This document shows, piece after piece, positions 16,752-24,879 of a stretch of 64,000 nucleotides of DNA. The stretch is from Enterobacter kobei (lineage in GTDB: Bacteria > Pseudomonadota > Gammaproteobacteria > Enterobacterales > Enterobacteriaceae), in assembly GCF_018323985.1 (NCBI RefSeq), contig NZ_AP024590.1, positions 3,906,001 to 3,970,000 of the forward strand. The letters run 5' to 3'. A model generated the notes under the pieces. That model saw only the letters and a list, made by a program, of their open reading frames with translations. It had not been told where the DNA came from and did not search any database. The translations under genes and the position numbers were made by a program. Within the stretch, counting starts at the first letter, position 1. Every line of letters begins with the position of its first letter.

Positions 16752-18074
16752 TTATTCCGTAATTCTGCGATATACCACCGGGGTTTGCGCCGGTGCGCTG
16801 TCATCGACGCGGATGGCGGCTTTCACCGCGCGGGCCGCTTCCTGCCAGCTGTTTTCGTCTTTGGCATGAATGACCGCCAGCGGACGTTGACCGTCCACGC
16901 TGTCACCCAGTCGGGCCATATCGGTAAAGCCGACGCTGTAATCAATCGCGTCAGACGCCTGACGACGACCGCCGCCCATCGACACGACGGCCATGCCAAG
17001 GGCACGGGTGTCCATTTCTGACACGAAGCCTTCGTTATCAGCATAAACCGCTTTGGTCAGCGTCGCCGTCGGCAGGTACTTGTCGTAGTTTTCAACAAAA
17101 TCGGTCGGGCCTTTCTGGGCGGCAACCATGCGACCAAAGATTTCGGCGGCTTTGCCGTTGTCGAGCACGTTTTGCAGCATGGCGCGGGCGCTGGCGTCAT
17201 CTTCGGCCAGCTTGCCGGAAATCAGCATTTCCACGCACAGCGCGGTAGTCACTTCCAGCAGGCGCGGGTTGCGGTATTCGCCGGTAAGGAACTGCACGGC
17301 TTCGCGCACCTCCACGGCATTACCGGCGCTGGAGGCCAGCACCTGGTTCATGTCCGTCAGCAGCGCAGTGGTGCGAACACCCGCACCGTTCGCCACGCCG
17401 ACAATCGCCTGCGCCAGTTCAGCAGAGAGTTCGTAGGTTGGCATAAACGCGCCGCTGCCGACCTTCACGTCCATCACCAGCGCATCCAGACCTTCCGCCA
17501 GTTTTTTGGCGAGGATCGAGGCGGTGATCAGCGGGATGGAGTCAACCGTGGCGGTAATGTCACGGGTGGCATAAAAACGTTTATCCGCCGGTGCCAGCGA
17601 GCTGGTCTGGCCGATAATCGCCACGCCCACGTCTTTGATGATCTCGCGGAAACGTTGATCGTTCGGGAAAATATCGAAGCCCGGAATGGCTTCCAGCTTG
17701 TCGAGGGTGCCGCCGGTATGACCCAGGCCGCGCCCGGAAATCATCGGGATATACCCGCCGCAGGCGGCGACCATTGGCCCCAGCATCAGCGAAGTGACAT
17801 CGCCCACGCCGCCGGTGGAGTGTTTATCCACGATCGGGCCGTTGAGATTAAGGCTTTTCCATTCCAGTACGCTACCGGAATCACGCATCGCCATCGTGAG
17901 CGATACGCGCTCTTCAATCGCCATGTCGTGGAAGAAAATGGTCATTGCCAGGGCCGCAATCTGGCCTTCGGAAACGGTGTTATCGCGAATACCGTTAATA
18001 AAGAAGCGGATCTCTTCATCGCTTAATGCGATGCCGTCACGTTTTTTGCGGATAATTTCTTGAGCGAGAAACAA
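16752..18074 (-). CDS. deoA: Thymidine phosphorylase
   Basis: Homodimeric phosphorylase that converts thymidine to thymine and 2-deoxyribose-1-phosphate. The family motif around KHSTGGVGD (phosphate binding) and the glycine-rich SGRGLGHTGGTLDKLE are intact, with the C-terminal alpha/beta domain following. It is 440 residues, as in E. coli. Translation starts at a TTG (18074), as for the E. coli gene, with a G-rich ribosome-binding site upstream. A REP pair separates it from deoC. Confidence 0.97.
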   Translation of the reverse strand: MFLAQEIIRKKRDGIALSDEEIRFFINGIRDNTVSEGQIAALAMTIFFHDMAIEERVSLTMAMRDSGSVLEWKSLNLNGPIVDKHSTGGVGDVTSLMLGPMVAACGGYIPMISGRGLGHTGGTLDKLEAIPGFDIFPNDQRFREIIKDVGVAIIGQTSSLAPADKRFYATRDITATVDSIPLITASILAKKLAEGLDALVMDVKVGSGAFMPTYELSAELAQAIVGVANGAGVRTTALLTDMNQVLASSAGNAVEVREAVQFLTGEYRNPRLLEVTTALCVEMLISGKLAEDDASARAMLQNVLDNGKAAEIFGRMVAAQKGPTDFVENYDKYLPTATLTKAVYADNEGFVSEMDTRALGMAVVSMGGGRRQASDAIDYSVGFTDMARLGDSVDGQRPLAVIHAKDENSWQEAARAVKAAIRVDDSAPAQTPVVYRRITE

Positions 18075-18104
18075 GGGAACCCCCTGAGGAATCGGATGAA
18101 TTAT

Positions 18105-18170
18105 GGCGGGTGGCGCTTCGCTGACCCGCCCTACGATCCTGTAGGCCTGATAAGCGGAGCGCCATCAGGC
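18105..18170. repeat. BIME between deoC and deoA
   Basis: Two REP units in opposite orientation (ggcgggtggcgcttcg ... acccgccctacg and gtaggcctgataagcg ... gccatcaggcaa) fill most of the 106-bp gap inside the deo operon. Confidence 0.8.
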
Positions 18171-18180
18171 AAATAACAAC

Positions 18181-18960
18181 TTAATACGCGCTTGCGCTTT
18201 TACCGTCGCCGTGACCCAGCGCTTTCAGCAGGCTAGCCAGCAGGCTGGACGCGCCGAAACGGTAATGACGGGAATCGGCCCAGTCGGCACCAAACAGATC
18301 GTCTGCGATGGCAAGGAACTGCGCGGCGTCTTCAGCCGTACGCACACCGCCTGCCGGTTTGAAGCCAACGGTTTTTTCCACGCCCATATCACGGATCACT
18401 TCCATCATAATGCGCGCGCTTTCCGGCGTGGCATTGACCGGCACTTTACCGGTGGAGGTTTTAATAAAGTCAGCGCCCGCTTTGATGGCGATTTCAGAGG
18501 CTTTACGGATCAGGGCTTCTTCTTTCAGCTCACCGGTTTCGATGATCACTTTAAGCAGAACGTTCGCTGCGGCACAGGCGTCTTTGCAGGCTTTCACCAG
18601 ATCGAAGCCGACCTGCTCGTTACCGGCGATCAGCGCGCGGTACGGGAAGACCACGTCCACTTCATCCGCACCGTAGGCGATGGCAGCGCGGGTTTCAGCC
18701 AGCGCGATCTCGATGTCATCGTTACCGTGCGGGAAGTTAGTCACGGTGGCGATGCGCACGTCCGGCGTGCCCTGCTCGTTCAGCGTTTTACGCGCAATCG
18801 GGATAAAGCGCGGGTAGATGCAAACCGCGGCGGTGTTGCCAACCGGGGTCTTCGCCTGGTGACACAGGGCGATCACTTTCGCATCGGTGTCATCGTCGTT
18901 CAGGGTGGTCAGATCCATCAGTTTCAACGCGCGCAGGCTGCTTGCAGTTAAGTCAGTCAT
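18181..18960 (-). CDS. deoC: 2-deoxyribose-5-phosphate aldolase
   Basis: Class I aldolase that cleaves deoxyribose-5-phosphate to acetaldehyde and glyceraldehyde-3-phosphate. It is a TIM barrel with the Schiff-base lysine in the FIKTSTGK motif and the proton-relay Lys in VGFKPAGGVRT. It is 259 residues, as in E. coli. It is the first gene of the deo operon; the control region lies immediately upstream and extends into yjjI. Confidence 0.97.
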   Translation of the reverse strand: MTDLTASSLRALKLMDLTTLNDDDTDAKVIALCHQAKTPVGNTAAVCIYPRFIPIARKTLNEQGTPDVRIATVTNFPHGNDDIEIALAETRAAIAYGADEVDVVFPYRALIAGNEQVGFDLVKACKDACAAANVLLKVIIETGELKEEALIRKASEIAIKAGADFIKTSTGKVPVNATPESARIMMEVIRDMGVEKTVGFKPAGGVRTAEDAAQFLAIADDLFGADWADSRHYRFGASSLLASLLKALGHGDGKSASAY

Positions 18961-18995
18961 AACATTCTCCGGTTAACATTTTATTCCGGCGGGTG

Positions 18996-19011
18996 TGTGA
19001 GTATTCTAACA
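18996..19011 (-). promoter_or_regulatory. DeoR operator O2 at deoP2
   Basis: On the minus strand the sequence is TGTTAGAATACTCACA, 14 of 16 positions identical to the consensus palindrome TGTTAGAATTCTAACA. It lies 35 bp upstream of deoC and, as in E. coli, overlaps the deoP2 -10 region. Confidence 0.85.
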
Positions 19012-19027
19012 TTCACCCGCCACGACA

Positions 19028-19099
19028 CTTCGACATTCATCACAGTTAATGAAAACGACATTCACATTTGCATAACTGATATGAGATTCAGATCATATT
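19028..19099 (-). promoter_or_regulatory. Tandem CRP sites (CRP-1, CRP-2) of deoP2
   Basis: Read on the minus strand, CRP-1 has TGTGATGAATGTCGAAG (19028-19045) and CRP-2 has ATGATCTGAATCTCAT (19081-19096). They are about 53 bp apart, the spacing that allows CytR to bind between the two CRP dimers in E. coli deoP2. The A/T-rich stretch between them is the expected CytR-binding region. Confidence 0.7.
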
Positions 19100-19209
19100 T
19101 TTCAGCGACACGGCCAGGGTTTTTCCGCTGAGTCCGCACCAGGATCAAAAGACGCGCCTCCGGCATTTCTTACACTGCCTGCCTCACTCAAGGAACCCGA
19201 GGAAAGCCC

Positions 19210-20760
19210 ATGCCCGCGTCTGCGACCCCATCCCTGCTGCAACGTTGCCAGCACATTGTGACAAGCCCTGTACTGTCCTCGGCACAAAAGCGCCATTTTC
19301 TGGCACTGGAGGCGGAAAACAGCCTGCCGTACCCCGCATTACCGCAGGCCGCGCGTGCGGCGCTGGATGACGGCGTGATATGCGATATGTTCGAAGGCAA
19401 TGCGCCTTACAAACCGCGCTATGTGCTGCCCGATTACGCAAAATTTCTGGCGCAGGGTTCGGAATGGCTGGAGCTGGAACCGGCAAAAGATGTCGACGAT
19501 GCGCTGTCGATGCTCACCATTCTTTACCACCATGTGCCGTCGGTCACCTCGATGCCGGTGTTCCTCGGTCATCTCGATGCCCTGCTGCAACCTTATGTTA
19601 GAATTCTAACACAAGAAGAGATCGATAGTCGCATAAAACGTTTCTGGCGTTATCTGGATCGCACGCTGCCGGATGCCTTTATGCACGCCAATATTGGCCC
19701 GTATGATACGCCGGTCACCCGCGCCATTTTACGCGCCGACGCAGAGCTAAAGCAGGTCGCACCGAATTTGACCTTTATTTATGATCCGGAAATCACCCCC
19801 GAATCGCTGCTGCTTCAGGTGGCGGAAAACATCTGCGAGTGCAGTAAACCGCATATTTCCAACGGGCCGGTAAATGATAAAATTTTCACAAAAGGCGGTT
19901 ATGGCGTCGTCAGCTGTTACAACTCACTGCCGCTGGCGGGGGGCGGCAGCACGCTGGTCAGGCTGAATCTGAAAGCCGTTGCTGAACGCAGCGCGTCGGT
20001 GGAGGATTTCTTTGAACACACGCTGGCGCACTACTGCGCACAGCAAATCACCATTATTGATGCGCGCTGCGATTTTCTTTATCAGCAGTCCCACTTCTTT
20101 GAGAATAGCTTCCTGGTGAAAGAGGGGCTGATCGATGCACAACGTTTTGTGCCGATGTTCGGTATTTACGGCCTTGCGGAAGCGGTGAACACACTGTGCG
20201 GGAAAAGCGGCAGCACGGCTCGCTACGGGAAAGACGAGGCGGCGAATCAGCTGGCCTGGCGCATCAGTGAATATCTGGCTGATTTTGTCGCCCGGACACC
20301 GGTGAAGCATGGCTGGCAACAGCGCGCGATGCTGCATGCGCAGTCCGGCATCAGCAGCGATACCGTCACCACACCGGGGGCGCGTCTGCCGTACGGCGAA
20401 GAGCAGGACCCCATCACCCATTTGCAGACGGTTGCCCCGCATCACGCATGGTATGCGGCGGGCATCAGCGATATTTTAACCCTCGACGAAACCATCAAGC
20501 GTAACCCGCAGGCGGTGGCGCAGCTCTGTCTGGGGGCATTCAGTCTCGGGATGCGGGAATTTACGGCTAACGTCAGCGGCAACGATCTGGTGCGCGTCAC
20601 CGGTTATATGGTACGGCTGTCAGATCTGGAAAAATTCCGGGCGGAGGGATCGCGCACCAATACCACCTGGCTGGGTGAAGAAGCCGCGCGCAATACGCGC
20701 ATGCTGGAACGTCAACCCCGCGTGGTCAGCCATGAACAGCAGATGCGCTTTAGTCAGTAG
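19210..20760 (+). CDS. yjjI: Glycyl-radical enzyme family protein YjjI
   Basis: Member of the DUF3029/YjjI branch of glycyl-radical enzymes; substrate unknown. It is 516 residues, the E. coli length, and collinear throughout. The C-terminal RVTGYM segment carries the likely radical glycine, and Cys-containing loops (for example VVSCYNSLPLAGGG) are conserved. It overlaps the next gene, yjjW, by 29 bp, and YjjW is its probable radical-SAM activase. It is divergent from deoC, and two DeoR operators (19596-19611 and 19875-19890) are embedded in its coding sequence, so part of this gene doubles as deo control DNA. Proximity to deo suggests, but does not prove, a role in anaerobic nucleoside or deoxyribose metabolism. 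Confidence 0.93.
   Translation: MPASATPSLLQRCQHIVTSPVLSSAQKRHFLALEAENSLPYPALPQAARAALDDGVICDMFEGNAPYKPRYVLPDYAKFLAQGSEWLELEPAKDVDDALSMLTILYHHVPSVTSMPVFLGHLDALLQPYVRILTQEEIDSRIKRFWRYLDRTLPDAFMHANIGPYDTPVTRAILRADAELKQVAPNLTFIYDPEITPESLLLQVAENICECSKPHISNGPVNDKIFTKGGYGVVSCYNSLPLAGGGSTLVRLNLKAVAERSASVEDFFEHTLAHYCAQQITIIDARCDFLYQQSHFFENSFLVKEGLIDAQRFVPMFGIYGLAEAVNTLCGKSGSTARYGKDEAANQLAWRISEYLADFVARTPVKHGWQQRAMLHAQSGISSDTVTTPGARLPYGEEQDPITHLQTVAPHHAWYAAGISDILTLDETIKRNPQAVAQLCLGAFSLGMREFTANVSGNDLVRVTGYMVRLSDLEKFRAEGSRTNTTWLGEEAARNTRMLERQPRVVSHEQQMRFSQ
19596..19611. promoter_or_regulatory. DeoR operator O1 (perfect palindrome) inside yjjI
   Basis: The 16-bp sequence tgttagaattctaaca is the perfect DeoR consensus. 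It starts exactly 600 bp from O2; the E. coli O1-O2 separation is about 600 bp. It marks the position of deoP1, which would read antisense through the 5' part of yjjI toward deoC. Confidence 0.9.
19875..19890. promoter_or_regulatory. Distal DeoR operator (OE-like) inside yjjI
   Basis: The sequence tgataaaattttcaca matches 12 of 16 consensus positions and lies 279 bp beyond O1, the offset I recall for the third deo operator of E. coli. Its position, more than its score, supports the call. Confidence 0.6.
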
Positions 20761-21595
20761 CCTGATCCCCTTCTCCTGCGTCGACGGGCCGGGCAGTCGG
20801 CTGGCGCTGTTTTTACAGGGCTGCACGATGCGCTGCAAAAACTGCCATAACCCGTGGACCATGGGGCGCTGCAATCACTGCGGCGAGTGCGTGCCGCACT
20901 GCCCGCATCAGGCGCTGTCGATGATTAACGGGCAGGTGGCGTGGGATGCGGCCGCCTGTCAGCAGTGCGATACCTGTTTGCGGCGCTGCCCGCAGCAGGC
21001 GACGCCGATGGCACAGCGCATGAGTGTGGCGGAGGTTATCGCGCAGATCAAAAAGGTGCGCGCGTTTATTGGCGGCATCACCGTCAGCGGTGGCGAGGCG
21101 ACCACGCAACTGCCCTTTTTACTGGAACTGTTTGCGGCGATAAAAGCCGATCCCGCGCTGTCAGCGCTGAGCTGTCTGGTGGACAGCAACGGTCTGCTGA
21201 GTGAAACCGGCTGGCAAAAACTGCTGCCGTTGTTTGACGGGGCGATGATCGATCTGAAAGCCTGGGACAACGACATTCACCGCCAGTTGACCGGGCGGGA
21301 TAACGCGCAGGTAAAACAGAGCATTCGCTGGCTGGCGGCGCGCGATAAACTGAGCGAGTTGCGGCTACTGGTGATCCCAGGCCAGAGCGATTATCTGCCA
21401 CACATTGCGGAACTGAGCGCGTTTATTGGCAGCCTGGGCAACGTCAGCGTGAGGCTGAACGCCTTTCATGCCCACGGCGTCTATGGTGAGGGGGCACAGT
21501 GGCGCAGCGCCACCCCGGCAGAGGTTGAACCGCTGGCCACGGCGCTGCGGGAACGGGGCGTGGAAAAGGTTATTCTGCCCGCGCTCTATCTGTGA
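20732..21595 (+). CDS. yjjW: Glycyl-radical-enzyme activating protein YjjW
   Basis: Radical-SAM activase that should install the glycyl radical on YjjI. It has the SAM cluster motif CxxxCxxC (CTMRCKNCHNPW), two ferredoxin-like 4Fe-4S motifs inserted after it (CNHCGECVPHCP and CQQCDTCLRRCP), and the GGEATTQ SAM-binding motif. The ATG at 20732 gives 287 residues, as in E. coli, and overlaps the end of yjjI by 29 bp, implying translational coupling. Its 3' end overlaps convergent yjjV by 26 bp. Confidence 0.94.
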   Translation: MNSRCALVSSLIPFSCVDGPGSRLALFLQGCTMRCKNCHNPWTMGRCNHCGECVPHCPHQALSMINGQVAWDAAACQQCDTCLRRCPQQATPMAQRMSVAEVIAQIKKVRAFIGGITVSGGEATTQLPFLLELFAAIKADPALSALSCLVDSNGLLSETGWQKLLPLFDGAMIDLKAWDNDIHRQLTGRDNAQVKQSIRWLAARDKLSELRLLVIPGQSDYLPHIAELSAFIGSLGNVSVRLNAFHAHGVYGEGAQWRSATPAEVEPLATALRERGVEKVILPALYL

Positions 21596-22364
21596 AAAAC
21601 AGACGGCGGGTATTAGCAAAAATCGTTTCGGCGATCATCTCCGGCGGCTCTGACCGCAGTTCGCACAAGGTTTCAAACACCTGCGCCACCCGCTCGGGCC
21701 GGTTAGGCTGCCCCTGAAAACCGTTCAGCGGCATATCCGGCGCGTCCGTTTCCAGCAGCAACGCCGATAACGGCAGGCGCGCCATCACGTCGCGGGTTTT
21801 ACTGGCCCGCGGGTACGTGATGGTACCACCAACGCCAATGTAATATCCCAGTTCAATAAACCGCTGCGCCTGTTGCAGGCTACCCGCAAAACCATGTACC
21901 ACGCCGGTGCGCGGCAGCGCGTGGCGCTTCAGGTGCATCGCCAGCTTATCGTGGGTGCGCCTGGAGTGCAGGATCACCGGTAACTCATAGCGTTTCGCCA
22001 GCACCAGTTGGGCATCGAGGATCTGCGCCTGACGCTCAAACTGCGGATTGTCGCGATACAAATCAAGGCCGATTTCGCCGATGGCAATCAGCCGTGAGTC
22101 CGGGGCGGCCAGGTGCGCCTCCAGCTGTTGCAGACAGCGGTCGGTATGCTGTTCGATGACGATGGGATGCAGACCGAGTGCGGCAAAAAGCGCGTCGTGC
22201 TTATGAGCCAGCGTCAGCACGCGGGCGAAATTCGCCGCTTCCGTCGACGGAACGATAATGGCCTCTACGCCAGCCCCAGCGGCACGGGTAATGCTGGCGC
22301 TTTCGTCACCGGTAAACGGCGGAAAATCGAAGTGGCAGTGGGTATCGATAAAACGAAAGGTCAC
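21570..22364 (-). CDS. yjjV: TatD-family metal-dependent hydrolase YjjV
   Basis: TatD/amidohydrolase-fold protein, possibly a 3'-5' DNase or related hydrolase. Metal ligands are visible in DTHCHFD near the N-terminus, GEIGLD, the HSRRTHDK segment, VHGFAGS and ETDAPDM. It is 264 residues against 259 in E. coli. It starts at GTG (22364), and that codon overlaps the yjjU stop as GTGA, so the two genes are translationally coupled. The 3' end overlaps yjjW, which is on the opposite strand. Confidence 0.93.
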   Translation of the reverse strand: MTFRFIDTHCHFDFPPFTGDESASITRAAGAGVEAIIVPSTEAANFARVLTLAHKHDALFAALGLHPIVIEQHTDRCLQQLEAHLAAPDSRLIAIGEIGLDLYRDNPQFERQAQILDAQLVLAKRYELPVILHSRRTHDKLAMHLKRHALPRTGVVHGFAGSLQQAQRFIELGYYIGVGGTITYPRASKTRDVMARLPLSALLLETDAPDMPLNGFQGQPNRPERVAQVFETLCELRSEPPEMIAETIFANTRRLFFTDRARAE

Positions 22365-23455
22365 GCCGTTCCCTCACTGCTGATGGCGGGATCGTCGTTG
22401 GCCTGGGGTGCATCCACCAGCGGCGTGGTTATGGCATCGTTCGCCACCACCGCTGGTGGCACGACCACGGTCGGCGGTACCACCACGCCCGGCGGGGTGA
22501 CAATACGCGGGGGATGGCGCAGCAGCGGCGGAGTTTCCGCCAGCAGTTTGCCGACCGTTGCCAGGAAGTAGCGTCCACAAAGGCGGCCCAGTTTGTAATC
22601 ATCACGCAGCGCAGGCAGACGGCTGCCCAGCGCCATGCTTTTTAACAGCCGCGGCGGGTAGATCTCAAAGATGCGCAGTTTTCCCGGCGGTTTTTCAATG
22701 AACTGCTGAATGGCGCGATAGCTGGTTTCATGGTGCTGCACCAGCGCCATCAGCGGTTGCAGACTGCTGTCACCCAGCCAGCGCTCCATACGCTTAAACC
22801 ACTGCGGGGTGTAATACATCTGTGACGGCACGGTGCGGATCACCACAATGGTTTGCGCGCCCCGCTTCGCCGCTTCCTGCACCGGAATGGCATCGCTGAT
22901 GCCGCCATCGAGATAGTTAATCCCTTCCAGCATGACGCCAGGGCGGTAGAAGCCGGGGATGGCGCTCGACGCGCGGATAAGATCCAGCCAGGTCTGGCTG
23001 GTGGGCGAAAAATAACCGGGTGTGAAGTCATCGCCGCGGCAGGCGCACATATAAAAAGCTTTCCCGCTGTCGAACAGCCGGGCGGCGGTGTCCATGGCCA
23101 GCGGCATCTGGCTGGCGGTGGATTCAATCAGCCAGTCGAGATCGATCAGGTTCCCGCCGCGCACGAAGCGCACCGGGTTAAAGAATTCCCGCGATGTGGT
23201 GTAGCGCATAATGACTTTTCGCGCGTAGCCAGGCTGGTTACAGAGATAAGCAGAGAGATTTTGTGCGCCAGCGGAGGTGCCGAAGTACAGGTCGAAAGGG
23301 TTGAAGTTGGCGCGCATGAACTCGTCCAGCACGCCGGCTGTAAATATGCCCCGTTGACCGCCGCCTTCACAGACGAGTGCGAGCCGACCCGGGCGAAATG
23401 GACTTAACGCTAACGGTGCGATGTTGCCGAGCGTTATTGGAATTCGTTGTCCCAC
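22361..23455 (-). CDS. yjjU: Patatin-like phospholipase YjjU
   Basis: Patatin-family lipid acyl hydrolase. The oxyanion loop CEGGGQRG, the nucleophile elbow GTSAG and the DGG of the Ser/Asp dyad (YLDGGISD) are all present. It is 364 residues, slightly longer than the E. coli protein (357). The C-terminal 45 residues are low complexity, with repeated PP-VVV/PP-TVVV blocks, and are probably disordered. It starts at GTG. It forms an operon with yjjV. Confidence 0.92.
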   Translation of the reverse strand: MGQRIPITLGNIAPLALSPFRPGRLALVCEGGGQRGIFTAGVLDEFMRANFNPFDLYFGTSAGAQNLSAYLCNQPGYARKVIMRYTTSREFFNPVRFVRGGNLIDLDWLIESTASQMPLAMDTAARLFDSGKAFYMCACRGDDFTPGYFSPTSQTWLDLIRASSAIPGFYRPGVMLEGINYLDGGISDAIPVQEAAKRGAQTIVVIRTVPSQMYYTPQWFKRMERWLGDSSLQPLMALVQHHETSYRAIQQFIEKPPGKLRIFEIYPPRLLKSMALGSRLPALRDDYKLGRLCGRYFLATVGKLLAETPPLLRHPPRIVTPPGVVVPPTVVVPPAVVANDAITTPLVDAPQANDDPAISSEGTA

Positions 23456-23587
23456 CCTGTCATCCTTTTTACGTCGCTATGACTTACAAAGTAGCGCACT
23501 TTTGCCGTCCCTGGAACCATGGTCCCTGAAACAACGAAAGCCAGTCACGAGGACTGGCTTTGCAATGGATCGAGGTATGACAAACTG

Positions 23588-23749
23588 CTATGGACGTCGA
23601 CGGCCCATGAACAGGCTAACCAGGAACAGAATGATACCTACAACGAATACGATTTTTGCCGCACCAGCTGCGGTACCTGCTAAACCACCGAAGCCCAGGG
23701 CTGCAGCGATTAACGCGATAACCAGAAAAATAATGCCCCAACGAAACAT
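23588..23749 (-). CDS. ytjA: Small membrane protein YtjA (DUF1328)
   Basis: A 53-residue hydrophobic protein beginning MFRWGIIFLVIA and ending FMGRRRP, with two glycine/alanine-rich transmembrane helices. It matches the DUF1328 family member found between yjjU and osmY in E. coli; function unknown, often linked to envelope or osmotic stress because of its osmY neighbour. AGGAG lies upstream of the ATG. Confidence 0.93.
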   Translation of the reverse strand: MFRWGIIFLVIALIAAALGFGGLAGTAAGAAKIVFVVGIILFLVSLFMGRRRP

Positions 23750-23841
23750 ATGACTCTCCTTTACCATAATTTAATATCGATCGCTGCTCGCGAGCGCTCA
23801 GGCTACTCACTGCGATTTTTTTTCGGTGTGTTGCTTACAAT

Positions 23842-23859
23842 GCCCGGCGCTAACCGGGC
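23842..23859 (-). terminator. Hairpin downstream of osmY
   Basis: A GC-rich stem gcccgg/ccgggc with a 6-nt loop lies directly after the osmY stop. There is no strong U-tract, so termination efficiency is uncertain. Confidence 0.4.
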
Positions 23860-23866
23860 GAATGTA

Positions 23867-24484
23867 TTACTTCGCCTTAAGGTCGTTCTTCACACTCTTA
23901 ACACCATCGACCGCTTTAGCGATACTTTCCGCGCGATCGATTTGTGCCTGGGAATCCACCGTACCGGTCAGCTGAACCACACCATCCGTGGTTTCAACTT
24001 TCACTTTACGTGACGGGACGATGTCATCAGCCAACAGTTTGGCTTTCACTTCGCTGGTGGTCGCAGTGTCGCCTGCGTACCCTTTCACGGATTCGGATTT
24101 GCCATCGCGTACGTGGAGTTTGTCGCTTACTGACGCTACGCCCTCAACCTGTTTAGCAACCTTAACCGCTTCTTCAGCCTGTGCCTGACTTTCGACGAAA
24201 CCGCTCAGCGTAACGACCGCTTTTTCCGTTTTCACCGAAATATCTGTGCTCTTGATGCTTTCATGATCCACCAGTGCCGCTTTTACCTTCGCGGTAATGG
24301 CGCTGTCATCCATGAAGTTACCGACTTTATTCATAGAGCTATCGATTTTTTGCCCTGCGTCGCTTGCGGTAGACTGTGCTTTGTCAGTGGCGCTGGTTTC
24401 AGCCAGAGCAGAACCACTTGCCAGTACGGAACCCAGCATTACTGCCAGCAGAGTTTTAGAAATCTTCAGTCTTGTCGTAGTCAT
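23867..24484 (-). CDS. osmY: Periplasmic osmotic-stress chaperone OsmY
   Basis: Hyperosmotically induced, RpoS-dependent periplasmic protein with chaperone activity. It has a signal peptide (basic start MTTTRLKISK, hydrophobic core, cleavage near ALA-ET) and two BON domains, each with the ITAKVKAAL / SEVKAKLL pattern and VKVETTDGVVQLTG. The ATG at 24484 with AAGGAA upstream gives 205 residues against 201 in E. coli; the in-frame ATG at 24523 is not supported. Confidence 0.95.
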   Translation of the reverse strand: MTTTRLKISKTLLAVMLGSVLASGSALAETSATDKAQSTASDAGQKIDSSMNKVGNFMDDSAITAKVKAALVDHESIKSTDISVKTEKAVVTLSGFVESQAQAEEAVKVAKQVEGVASVSDKLHVRDGKSESVKGYAGDTATTSEVKAKLLADDIVPSRKVKVETTDGVVQLTGTVDSQAQIDRAESIAKAVDGVKSVKNDLKAK

Positions 24485-24879
24485 CGATTTATTCCTTTCA
24501 GTTTGCCCGCACCCGGGCGTCAAGCCGCCTTACTGGCTGCTTCGTTGCTGTGGTGAATCTCACCTAATGCAGAATTCAATGGCATGGGTCACAAATCAGG
24601 ATGTCCCGTGGCGCACTGCCCTGCTCCAGTTATTAATATTATGGTTATCCGATAAGCCAGGATGAAAGGTCAACATTCACGCATTGAACAGTGCTTTCAG
24701 CCGCCCCTTCGGTAACCACTTTGTTAAATATAGCTAACAAAATTAAAAGCGCTTGCGCGAAAGGCTAAAAAGTGAGCAACAAACTGAAAAAGCGGGGTAA
24801 TTAAGAACATTCCGCAAGAGGCTAATAAGACAGGGAAAGTCACTGAGCGCGGCGGCTGCCGCGCTCTGAGGGGTCGGGA
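24485..24879. other. osmY-prfC intergenic region (395 bp)
   Basis: This gap contains the osmY promoter region, reading leftward, and the prfC 3' end. A perfect 9-bp hairpin follows prfC (separate entry). The middle part, 24640-24800, is AT-rich and holds no convincing reading frame. I could not assign the RpoS -10 element with confidence. Confidence 0.5.
24845..24866 (-). terminator. Hairpin after prfC
   Basis: Perfect 9-bp stem gagcgcggc/gccgcgctc with a 4-nt loop, 14 bp after the prfC stop. The following minus-strand sequence is only weakly U-rich (CTTTCC), so it may be a terminator or an mRNA-stabilising hairpin. Confidence 0.5.
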
